18,849 bases of DNA from CAZTDU01 sp050248795. Lineage in GTDB: Bacteria; Pseudomonadota; Gammaproteobacteria; Burkholderiales; SG8-39. The DNA lies in assembly GCA_050248795.1 (NCBI GenBank), contig JBFWRS010000060.1, positions 1 through 18,849 of the forward strand, given 5' to 3'. Position 1 is the first letter of the stretch; the number at the start of each line of letters is the position of its first letter. The notes beneath the pieces were generated by a model, which saw only the letters and a list, made by a program, of their open reading frames with translations, ran no database searches and had not been told where the DNA came from. Positions 1-6,659 of the stretch are shown here, one piece after another. The position numbers and the translations under genes are program-made.

Positions 1-490
1 CGTCGACGAACAGCACCGCGTAGCGCTCACCCTGCTGGCGCGGCTTCGCCTCCACCGCCTGGCGCGCGATGCTGACGTAATAGCCATCGTCATTCAGGCG
101 CAGCCCGCCGGTGACGGCTTCGCGATCGGCACTGGCCCTGGTTCCTTCAGAGGGTTCGGCGCCGCCTGCGGCCTCGAAGAAAGCGCTGAAGTCCAGCCCC
201 TCGGATTCTTCCATGGTGGCGCCGCGCACCATGCCGCTGGCGAGCAGCGAGCGGATCACGTTGCGCACCGTCTCGGAGGGAATGTGCGGCGCCTTTGCCT
301 CGATATCGCCGACCGTGGCCTTGCCGTCGAGCAGCACCAGCACCTCGAGCGCCTCGGCGGGCAGGCGCGTGGCGCCGCTGCCGAGCTCCGCCATGCCGCG
401 CTCGGTGATGATGAAGACATCCAGCGGGTAAACGGGAATGTTGGCGCGGTTCTCGCTGGAGAAGACGGCGATGCGCTGATTTTCGCTCAT
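1..490 (-). CDS. Winged-helix-like protein, possibly a response-regulator fusion (3' end beyond window)
   Basis: An open frame begins at the ATG at 490 and reaches the left edge without a stop, giving about 163 visible residues. Residues 25-90 alternate helical segments and short turns like a small winged-helix domain: an 'ALEVLVLLDGKATVGDIEAK' stretch, then 'ETVRNVIRSLLASGMVRG'. A low-complexity Ala/Gly/Glu linker follows, then a short segment containing 'GYYVSIARQA'. The last visible residues, 'RYAVLFVD', resemble the first beta strand and acidic pocket of a two-component receiver domain, so a C-terminal receiver may lie outside the window. That part is inference from seven or eight residues. 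The protein has no signal peptide and is probably cytoplasmic. It is divergent from the dioxygenase gene across an 81-base spacer. Codon use matches the neighbours. Coding status is clear; the function is not. Confidence 0.8.
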   Translation of the reverse strand, partial: MSENQRIAVFSSENRANIPVYPLDVFIITERGMAELGSGATRLPAEALEVLVLLDGKATVGDIEAKAPHIPSETVRNVIRSLLASGMVRGATMEESEGLDFSAFFEAAGGAEPSEGTRASADREAVTGGLRLNDDGYYVSIARQAVEAKPRQQGERYAVLFVD

Positions 491-518
491 GGCGTGATCC
501 AAGGTTCCCGCGTTCCGC

Positions 519-548
519 AAGATAGTCCACTACCTCGTTGAAACGCAA
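519..548 (-). promoter_or_regulatory. Candidate promoter for the left-edge minus-strand gene
   Basis: On the minus strand TTGCGT (543-548) and TATCTT (519-524) are separated by 18 bases. The predicted start of transcription lies about 20 bases before the ATG at 490, room for a short leader. The matches to the sigma-70 consensus are only 3/6 and 4/6, so this is a weak call. Confidence 0.3.
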
Positions 549-566
549 GTGCTGTGATAGCGTAAG
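538..566 (+). promoter_or_regulatory. Candidate promoter for the TauD-like dioxygenase gene
   Basis: TTGAAA (538-543, 5/6 match to the -35 consensus) is followed after 17 bases by CGTAAG (561-566, 3/6 match to the -10). The implied transcription start falls at or next to the ATG at 572, which has no Shine-Dalgarno, so the transcript could be leaderless. The -10 element is weak. Confidence 0.3.
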
Positions 567-571
567 CCGCC

Positions 572-1399
572 ATGGTCGAGTTCAGGAAAGTCGCCGGCGC
601 GGTGGGCGCCGAGGTGTCCGGGGTGGATTTGTCGAAGCCGCTGTCGGCGGCGCAGGTGTCGACGCTGCGCCAGGGCTGGCTGGAGCACCTGGTGCTGTTC
701 TTCCGCGACCAGCCGCTGACGCCGGAGCAGTACATGGACTTCGCCGGCCGCTGGGGCACGCCGGTCGAGTACCCGTTCGTCAGGGGACTGGCAGGCTTCC
801 CGAAGATCATCGAGGTGAAGAAACTCGAGGACGAGCGGGTGAACTTCGGCGGCATCTGGCACAGCGACACCGCCTACCTGGACCAGCCGCCGATGGCATC
901 TATGCTGCTCGCGCGCGAGATCCCGCCCTGGGGCGGGGATACGCTGTTCGCCAGCATGTATGCGGCGTGGGACGCACTGTCCGAGGGCATGCGCGGCATG
1001 CTGCGCAACCTGAAGGCGGTGAACGCGTCGGCGAAGGCGGATGTGTCGAAGACCCGCGAGGACCGCATCCGCACCGACGGCAATGCGCAGGCGCCCGCGG
1101 AGTTCGTCGCCGAGCACCCGGTGGCTCGCACGCACCCGGAAACCGGCCGCGTCGCGCTGTATGTGAATCCGGGGCACACGGTGCGCTTCTCCGGCTGCAC
1201 CGAGGAGGAGAGCAGGCCGCTGCTGGAGTACCTGTTCCAGCACCAGGTGAGGCCGGAGTTCACCTGCAGGCTGGTGTGGCGGCCGGCGACCCTCGCGCTG
1301 TGGGACAACCGCTGCACGCAGCACAATCCGGTGAACGACTATCACGGCTTCCGGCGCGTGATGCACCGGATCACGCTGGCCGGGGACCGACCCCGGTGA
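572..1399 (+). CDS. TauD/TfdA-family Fe(II)/2-oxoglutarate-dependent dioxygenase
   Basis: This 275-aa protein belongs to the TauD/TfdA family, non-heme iron enzymes that couple 2-oxoglutarate decarboxylation to hydroxylation of a small substrate such as taurine, alkyl sulfates or 2,4-D. The N-terminal family signature 'GAEVSGVDLSKPL' is at 12-24. The iron ligands are readable as H97 and D99 in 'WHSDTAY' and H251 in 'TQHNPVNDY'; R262 in 'FRRVMHR' fits the arginine that binds the 2-oxoglutarate carboxylate. Length matches the family (270-300 aa). The ATG at 572 is chosen because an in-frame stop lies at 563-565; no clear Shine-Dalgarno precedes it. Only 10 bases separate it from the downstream permease gene, so co-transcription is likely. 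The substrate cannot be read from sequence: no sulfonate or aromatic transporter is adjacent. The family call is firm. Confidence 0.93.
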   Translation: MVEFRKVAGAVGAEVSGVDLSKPLSAAQVSTLRQGWLEHLVLFFRDQPLTPEQYMDFAGRWGTPVEYPFVRGLAGFPKIIEVKKLEDERVNFGGIWHSDTAYLDQPPMASMLLAREIPPWGGDTLFASMYAAWDALSEGMRGMLRNLKAVNASAKADVSKTREDRIRTDGNAQAPAEFVAEHPVARTHPETGRVALYVNPGHTVRFSGCTEEESRPLLEYLFQHQVRPEFTCRLVWRPATLALWDNRCTQHNPVNDYHGFRRVMHRITLAGDRPR

Positions 1400-1409
1400 G
1401 CTGACGCGG

Positions 1410-3908
1410 GTGTTCAGGCTGTTCGCGCTCCTGAATGCCCGCTTCGCGCACCAGCGCGGACGCACCCTGCTGTCGGTCGTCGGCATCGCGCTGGGCGTCG
1501 CGCTCGGCTTCGCGGTGCATGTGATCAACCGTGCTGCGGTGGGCGAATTCACCGCCGCGGTGCGCTCGGCTGCCGGCGATGCCGACCTTCAGGTGCGCGG
1601 CGGGCGCAGCGGTTTCGCCGAGGATCTCTTTGCGGCAATCGTGCGCAGCGAAGGCGTCGCGCTCGCCAGCCCGGTGCTGGAGCTCGACGCGGGGGTTGCC
1701 GGTGCCGAGCGCAAGCTGCGCGTGCTCGGCGTCGATTCGCTGCGCGCGGCGCAGATGCAGCCGGCACTGTTCCTCGACGAGCCGGAGCGCCGCCTGTCGC
1801 TGTTGCGGCCCGACCGCTTGTACCTTTCGGCCGCGGCGGCGGAGGCGCTGAAGCGCGGCAGGGGCGACCGCATCGAACTGGTGGCCGGCCTCGGCACGAC
1901 GGTTTTCGAGGTGGCGGGCGTGCTGCCTGCCTCGAGCCTGCGCGGCGTCGCGGCGCTGCTCGACATCGCCGCCGCGCAGCAGCGCTTCGATCGCCTCGGC
2001 GTGCTCAACCGCATCGACATCCGTGCCGCGCCGGGCATCGACCTGGAATCCCTGCGCGAGCGCATCGCGCCGCTGCTGCCGGCGGGCAGCTTCGTGTCGC
2101 GCATCGAGACGCTGCAGGAGCAGGGCGCGAGCCTGTCGCGCGCCTACCGCGTGAACCTGAACGCACTGGCGATGGTGGCGTTGTTCACCGGCGGCTTCCT
2201 GGTTTTCTCGGCGCAGGCGCTGGAAGTGGCGCGCAGGCGGCGCGAGCATGCGCTGCTGCGCGTGCTCGGCCTGCGGCGCGGCGGTGTCGCGGCGCTGGTG
2301 CTGGCCGAGGCGGCACTGCTCGGCCTGCTCGGCGCCGCGGCCGGGCTGCTTGCCGGATACGCGCTCGCGGGGATTGCCGTGCAACTGGTGGGCGCGGACC
2401 TTGGCGCGGGGCATTTCCGCGGCGTCACGCCGAGCATCGGCTTTCCGCCGGATGCGGCAGCCGGCTTCCTCGCCGGCGGCATCGTGGTCGCGCTGCTTGG
2501 CGCGCTGCTGCCCGCGCTGGACGCCGCCGGCGCCGCACCGGCGCGGGCGCTGAAGGCGGGCGACGAGCAGCGCCTGTTCGCGCGAACGCTGTCGGTGTGG
2601 CCGGGCATCGTGCTGTGCGCCGCGGGGGCGGTGTTGACGCAACTCGCGCCGGTTCAGGGCGTGCCGCTCGCCGGCTACGCGGCGATCGCGTGCCTGCTGG
2701 TGGGCGCGATCCTGCTGATGCCGCGCGCGGCTCAGGCCGCGTTCCGCCTGCTGCCTGCCGGGCGCAGCGTGCCCTTGCTGCTGGCGCGCGAGCAGTTGCG
2801 CGGCTCGCCGGGGCAGGCGATGGTGAGCCTGGCCGCGATCGTGGCGAGCTTCGCGCTGATGGTCGCGATGGCGATCATGGTGGCCTCGTTCCGGCAGTCG
2901 GTGGACGACTGGCTGGACACCATGCTGCCCGCCGACCTGTACCTGCGCACCACGCACGCAGGCGACAGCGCCTGGCTGGAGCCGGACATCCAGCAGCGCA
3001 TCCGCGCGCTGCCCGGCGTCGCGCGGGTGGAGTTCCTGCGCAGTTCCCGCGTCGTGCTCGATCCGGCACGGCCGCAGGTGTCCTTGCTGGCGCGCGAACT
3101 GCCGCCGGATCCGGCGAAGCACCTGCCGCTGGTCGGCGCGCGCCACGCGTCGCAGCCGGGAGACCCGCCGCCGGCCTGGGTGTCGGAAGCGGTGGCGGAC
3201 ATCTACGGCTACACCCCGGGCCGGCGCATCGAGTTGCCGGTCGGCGGTACTCTGGCGCCGTTCGTCGTCGCCGGCGTGTGGCGCGACTACGCGCGGCAGC
3301 ACGGCGCAGTGCTGATCGCTCGCGCGGACTACGTCGCACTTAGCGGCGACACGCGCGCCAACGATGCCGCGCTGTGGCTGCAGCAGGGCGCGGCGCCTGG
3401 CGAGGCGATGGCGGCGATCCGCGCGCTGCCGGGCGGCAGGTTGATCGAGATCGCCGAACCGGGCGAGATCCGCAAGGTGTCGCTGTCGATATTCGATCGC
3501 AGCTTCGCCATCACCTATTCGCTGGAAGCGGTTGCCGTGCTGGTCGGCCTGTTCGGCCTGTCGTCCAGCCTCGGCGCCATCGTCCTGTCGCGTCAGCGCG
3601 AGTTCGGCATGCTGCGCCACCTCGGCATGACGCGGCGGCAGATCGGCGCCATGCTTGCCGCGGAGGGCGGCATGCTCGCCGCGCTGGGTGTCGCGGCCGG
3701 GCTCGCGGTAGGCGGCATCATCGGCCTGGTGCTGATCCATGTCGTCAACCGGCAGTCGTTCAACTGGAGCATGGAGCTGCATCCGCCATGGCTGCTGCTT
3801 GCCGCGCTGTCGGCGCTGCTGGTCGCGCTTGCCGCGCTGACCGCGTGGCTGTCGGGCCGTGAAGCCATGGGCCTGGGTCCGGTGCGCGCGGTGAAGGAGG
3901 ACTGGTGA
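1410..3908 (+). CDS. FtsX/MacB-type ABC transporter permease, double-domain
   Basis: This 832-aa inner-membrane protein has the architecture of large FtsX-like permeases. There is an N-terminal membrane anchor (about 18-42), a large extracytoplasmic domain (about 45-245), a first FtsX membrane block (about 250-450), a second anchor (about 470-495), a second extracytoplasmic domain (about 500-695) and a final FtsX block (about 700-820). Each block carries the coupling-helix motif of the family: 'RRREHALLRVLGL' near 277 and 'SRQREFGMLRHLGMTRRQIG' near 727. Such permeases work with a LolD/MacB-type ATPase to move lipids, lipoproteins or peptides across the envelope, usually without being a channel themselves. 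No ATPase gene is adjacent. The start is a GTG at 1410 with GGTGAG nine bases upstream. The stop overlaps the start of the next gene by 4 bases (GTGA). Related permeases often sit in an ATPase-permease-CrtC/AttH-like order. The substrate is unknown. Confidence 0.92.
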   Translation: MFRLFALLNARFAHQRGRTLLSVVGIALGVALGFAVHVINRAAVGEFTAAVRSAAGDADLQVRGGRSGFAEDLFAAIVRSEGVALASPVLELDAGVAGAERKLRVLGVDSLRAAQMQPALFLDEPERRLSLLRPDRLYLSAAAAEALKRGRGDRIELVAGLGTTVFEVAGVLPASSLRGVAALLDIAAAQQRFDRLGVLNRIDIRAAPGIDLESLRERIAPLLPAGSFVSRIETLQEQGASLSRAYRVNLNALAMVALFTGGFLVFSAQALEVARRRREHALLRVLGLRRGGVAALVLAEAALLGLLGAAAGLLAGYALAGIAVQLVGADLGAGHFRGVTPSIGFPPDAAAGFLAGGIVVALLGALLPALDAAGAAPARALKAGDEQRLFARTLSVWPGIVLCAAGAVLTQLAPVQGVPLAGYAAIACLLVGAILLMPRAAQAAFRLLPAGRSVPLLLAREQLRGSPGQAMVSLAAIVASFALMVAMAIMVASFRQSVDDWLDTMLPADLYLRTTHAGDSAWLEPDIQQRIRALPGVARVEFLRSSRVVLDPARPQVSLLARELPPDPAKHLPLVGARHASQPGDPPPAWVSEAVADIYGYTPGRRIELPVGGTLAPFVVAGVWRDYARQHGAVLIARADYVALSGDTRANDAALWLQQGAAPGEAMAAIRALPGGRLIEIAEPGEIRKVSLSIFDRSFAITYSLEAVAVLVGLFGLSSSLGAIVLSRQREFGMLRHLGMTRRQIGAMLAAEGGMLAALGVAAGLAVGGIIGLVLIHVVNRQSFNWSMELHPPWLLLAALSALLVALAALTAWLSGREAMGLGPVRAVKEDW

Positions 3909-4975
3909 GGCGGCGCGACTTCCTCGGCGGCATGCTGCTGGCGGCGCTGCCGGCGCCCGCAGCGACCGGGCGTGCGTTCGCGCCGGTGCTGCCGGGCAGG
4001 GCGCTCGAATTCCCGCGCGACCACGGCGCGCACCCCGACTATCGCAACGAGTGGTGGTACCTCACGGGATGGCTGCAGACCGCCGGTGGCGAGACGCTCG
4101 GTTTCCAGGTCACCTTCTTTCGCAGCACGCCGCCGTTCCTGGTCGACACCGCCAGCCGATTCGCGCCGACCCAGGTGCTGCTGGCGCACGCGGCGCTGGC
4201 GGATCCTGCGCATGGCAGGCTGCGGCACGACCAGCGCGCGGCGCGCCCGGCGCTGGGGCTTGCCGGCGCGCGCGAGGGCAGCACGCAGGCGTGGATAGAC
4301 GACTGGCGCCTGGAACTCGACGGCAATGCCTACCGCACGCGGATCGCGGCGCGCGACTTCTCGCTCGAGCTCGACTGCGAGCCGCCGGGTGCGCCGCTGC
4401 TGCAGGGCGACGCGGGTTACAGCCGCAAAGGGCCGCTGGCGGAACAGGCGAGCTACTACTACAGCCGTCCGCAACTGCGCGTGCGCGGGCAGGTAGCACG
4501 CGGCAGCCGGCGCGACGCCGTGAACGGTACCGCGTGGCTGGACCACGAATGGTCGAGCACGCTGATGGCGCCGGAAGCCACGGGCTGGGACTGGGCCGGT
4601 ATCAACCTCGCCGACGGCGGCGCGCTGATGGCGTTCCGCATGCGCGACGGCAGCGGTGCGGCGCATTACTCGGCGGGAACGCTCGCCGCACGTGCCGGGC
4701 AGCTGCGGCGCTACGACCATGGCGAAGTCGACTTCACGCCGCTGCGCAACTGGCGCTCGCCTCGCACCGGCACGAGCTACCCGGTCGGCATGACGCTGCG
4801 CGCGGGGAAGTCGGCGTGGACGCTCGAGCCGCTGCTGGACGACCAGGAACTGGATGCGCGCGCCAGCACCGGTACCGTCTACTGGGAGGGCGCGGTGCGC
4901 TGCCTGCAGGCCGGGCGCGAGGTCGGCCGCGGCTACCTGGAACTTACCGGCTACTGGCGCCCGTTGAAGCTCTGA
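3905..4975 (+). CDS. Tat-exported CrtC/AttH-like (lipocalin-like) protein
   Basis: This 356-aa protein starts at a GTG overlapping the permease stop, so translation of the two is coupled. Its N-terminus 'MRRRDFLGGMLLAALPAPA' has the twin-arginine pattern (RRxFL) and a short hydrophobic core, predicting export by Tat and folding before export. The mature part shows the hallmarks of the family annotated as carotenoid 1,2-hydratase/hydroxyneurosporene synthase or AttH: 'NEWWYLTGWL' at 48-57, a 'GFQVTFFRS' strand, and 'LDHEWSS' at 212-218. These proteins form two lipocalin-like barrels. True CrtC enzymes hydrate carotenoids, but members next to FtsX permeases are generally not in carotenoid clusters and no carotenoid gene is present here. 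A role in handling a hydrophobic ligand together with the permease is inferred. The last 32 bases overlap the end of the convergent EamA gene. Confidence 0.9.
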   Translation: MRRRDFLGGMLLAALPAPAATGRAFAPVLPGRALEFPRDHGAHPDYRNEWWYLTGWLQTAGGETLGFQVTFFRSTPPFLVDTASRFAPTQVLLAHAALADPAHGRLRHDQRAARPALGLAGAREGSTQAWIDDWRLELDGNAYRTRIAARDFSLELDCEPPGAPLLQGDAGYSRKGPLAEQASYYYSRPQLRVRGQVARGSRRDAVNGTAWLDHEWSSTLMAPEATGWDWAGINLADGGALMAFRMRDGSGAAHYSAGTLAARAGQLRRYDHGEVDFTPLRNWRSPRTGTSYPVGMTLRAGKSAWTLEPLLDDQELDARASTGTVYWEGAVRCLQAGREVGRGYLELTGYWRPLKL

Positions 4976-5852
4976 TGCGCCAGGTCGAGAGCGTCACGCC
5001 GGCGATGATCAGCAGCATGCCTGCAAAGTGGAACCATGCCGGCCGTTCGCCGAGGAATATCGCCGCCAGCACGATGCCGATGGCCGGCATCAGGTGCATG
5101 GTGGCGCCGGCACGTGCGGCGCCGAGCCGCCGCACCACGTAGGCCCAGCCGGCGTAGGCAAGCAGCAGCGAGCCCAGCGCCGAGTAGACCACCGCAAGCA
5201 TTCCCGCAGGGCTGAGCGAAGCGCTCGCACCGTGCGCGAGGTCCCACGCAAGCCAGGGCAGCATGCAGGCGAGCCCGATCGCGCACACCATGAAGATCGA
5301 TTGCGCGGTATCGAGGCTGTCGCGCCGCAGCCGCAGCACCACCGTGTACAGGGCCCACATTGCCATCGACGCGACCGCCAGCAGGTCGCCGATGTTGAAG
5401 CGCAGCGTAGCGAGTGCGCGCGGGTCGCCGCCGGATGCGATCGCGGCGACGCCGAGAAATGAAACCAGCACGCCCGCCCACTGCCGCGGAACGATGCGCT
5501 CGCCGAGCAGCGGGCTCGCCAGCAGCAGGATGAATATCGGCGTCGTCGACAGGAACAGCGTGCCGCTGGTGGCGGTGGTGTAGTGCAGGCCCAGCCACTG
5601 CATCGACAGGTGCACGCCGCCGCCGCAGAAGCCGAGCAGCGCGAAGATGCGCCAGTCGCGCGCCGTGAACGCGCGCAGCCGCGGCAGCAAGTCGCGCCAG
5701 ACCAGAGGCGTCAGCACCGCAAGCGCGATCAGCAGGCGGCCGACGGTGGCGACGCCGGGCGCGATATCGTCGCGTACCCACCGGGCAACGATCCAATTGC
5801 CGGACCACAGCACCAGCGTCGCGGCAAGGATCAGGTAGGCGGCGAAACGCAT
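4944..5852 (-). CDS. EamA/DMT-family transporter
   Basis: This 302-aa, very hydrophobic protein fits the ten-helix drug/metabolite transporter superfamily. It has two EamA repeats, each ending in the typical 'LGER' followed by a hydrophobic helix: residues 116-135 and 267-286. The start of repeat one carries the usual 'LWSGNWIVAR' pattern (15-24). Family members export amino acids, nucleosides or drugs, or import small metabolites; the substrate cannot be predicted here. The ATG at 5852 is the natural start because the first helix follows at once. There is no Shine-Dalgarno, and a CATAAT hexamer ends 8 bases upstream, so a leaderless message is possible. The gene is convergent with the CrtC/AttH-like gene (3' ends overlap by 32 bases) and divergent from the alpha/beta hydrolase gene across only 36 bases. 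Confidence 0.93.
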   Translation of the reverse strand: MRFAAYLILAATLVLWSGNWIVARWVRDDIAPGVATVGRLLIALAVLTPLVWRDLLPRLRAFTARDWRIFALLGFCGGGVHLSMQWLGLHYTTATSGTLFLSTTPIFILLLASPLLGERIVPRQWAGVLVSFLGVAAIASGGDPRALATLRFNIGDLLAVASMAMWALYTVVLRLRRDSLDTAQSIFMVCAIGLACMLPWLAWDLAHGASASLSPAGMLAVVYSALGSLLLAYAGWAYVVRRLGAARAGATMHLMPAIGIVLAAIFLGERPAWFHFAGMLLIIAGVTLSTWRIRASTGASSR

Positions 5853-5860
5853 CTGCGGCC

Positions 5861-5866
5861 ATTATG
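5861..5866 (-). promoter_or_regulatory. Candidate -10 element for the EamA gene
   Basis: CATAAT on the minus strand matches the -10 consensus at 5 of 6 positions in an otherwise GC-rich stretch. It ends 8 bases before the ATG at 5852, which would put the transcription start at or beside the start codon. No convincing -35 is visible. Confidence 0.35.
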
Positions 5867-5876
5867 CCGGGGGTGG

Positions 5877-5882
5877 TAAATT
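5877..5882 (+). promoter_or_regulatory. Candidate -10 element for the alpha/beta hydrolase-MFS unit
   Basis: TAAATT ends 6 bases before the ATG at 5889 and is one of only two AT-rich patches in the 36-base divergent spacer. A start 6-7 bases downstream would be the start codon itself. The only purine-rich stretch (5869-5876) is too far upstream to be a normal ribosome site. No clear -35 is visible. Confidence 0.3.
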
Positions 5883-5888
5883 CGCCGC

Positions 5889-6659
5889 ATGCCCTTCGTT
5901 TCCGCGGCCGGCCACGCGCTCGAATATGAATGGATCGACGCCGGCGAGCCCGGCAGGCCGGCGCTCGTTTTCCTGCACGAAGGGCTGGGCTCGATCCGCC
6001 AGTGGCGAGATTTCCCCATGCAGGTGGTCAAGGCCACCGGCTGCAGCGCGCTGGTTTACAACCGATACGGCTACGGCAACTCGGACGTGCTGGCCGAGCC
6101 GCGCGCGGCGGACTTCATGCACGACGAGGCGCGCATCGCGCTGCCCGAGCTGCTGAAGACGCTGGGCGTGGCGAACCCGGTGCTGATCGGACACAGCGAC
6201 GGCGCATCGATCGCGCTGATCCATGCCGGCAGCGGTCACCCGGTGCGCGGCGTGGTGGCGGCTGCGCCGCACACCTTCATTGAGGACCTCAACGTCGCGG
6301 CGATCGAATCGACGATGCGCAGCTTCGAAACGACCGACCTGCCCGAGCGGCTGGGCAAGTACCATCGCGACGTGGGAAAGACCTTCTACGGCTGGGCCGA
6401 CGTGTGGCTGTCGCCGCAGTTCCGCTCCTGGGACATCCAGTCATTCCTGCCGGGCATCCGCTGCCCGGTGCTGGCGATACAGGGCGTCGATGACCCCTAC
6501 GGCACCATGGCGCAGCTCGACGCCATTGCTGCGCAGGTGGGCGGCCCCTGCGAACTGCTGAAGCTGGAGCGCTGCGCCCACTCGCCGCATCGCGAGCAGC
6601 CGCAGGCGATGCTCGCCGCTGTCGCCAGGTTCGTCGAGTCGGTGACCAGAGCGGCATGA
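5889..6659 (+). CDS. Alpha/beta hydrolase
   Basis: This 256-aa protein is a complete alpha/beta hydrolase fold enzyme. The oxyanion-hole strand is 'LVFLHEGLGS' (26-35), the nucleophile elbow is 'GHSDGAS' with S103, and the expected acid and base are D202 in 'QGVDDPYGT' and H231 in 'ERCAHSPHRE'. The 'HEGLGS' and 'GHSDG' variants with 'NRYGYGNSD' (58-66) are typical of a subgroup often annotated as MhpC-like or pimeloyl-ester carboxylesterase-like, but the substrate is not established. There is no signal peptide, so it acts in the cytoplasm. Its stop overlaps the start of the MFS transporter (ATGA at 6656-6659), so the two are translationally coupled. This suggests that the transporter handles the substrate or product of the hydrolase, which is inference. 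The ATG is the first plausible start and lacks a Shine-Dalgarno. Confidence 0.93.
   Translation: MPFVSAAGHALEYEWIDAGEPGRPALVFLHEGLGSIRQWRDFPMQVVKATGCSALVYNRYGYGNSDVLAEPRAADFMHDEARIALPELLKTLGVANPVLIGHSDGASIALIHAGSGHPVRGVVAAAPHTFIEDLNVAAIESTMRSFETTDLPERLGKYHRDVGKTFYGWADVWLSPQFRSWDIQSFLPGIRCPVLAIQGVDDPYGTMAQLDAIAAQVGGPCELLKLERCAHSPHREQPQAMLAAVARFVESVTRAA

Noticed and set aside
1371..3782. Long open frame on the minus strand (803 codons) opposite the permease
   Set aside because: The translation is dominated by Arg, Ala, His and Gln with no family motifs, as expected for the antisense of a GC-rich gene. The plus-strand permease explains the region.
3905..4975. Genuine carotenoid 1,2-hydratase (CrtC)
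   Set aside because: No carotenoid or photosynthesis gene is near. The coupling to an FtsX permease and the Tat signal fit the broader CrtC/AttH-like family.
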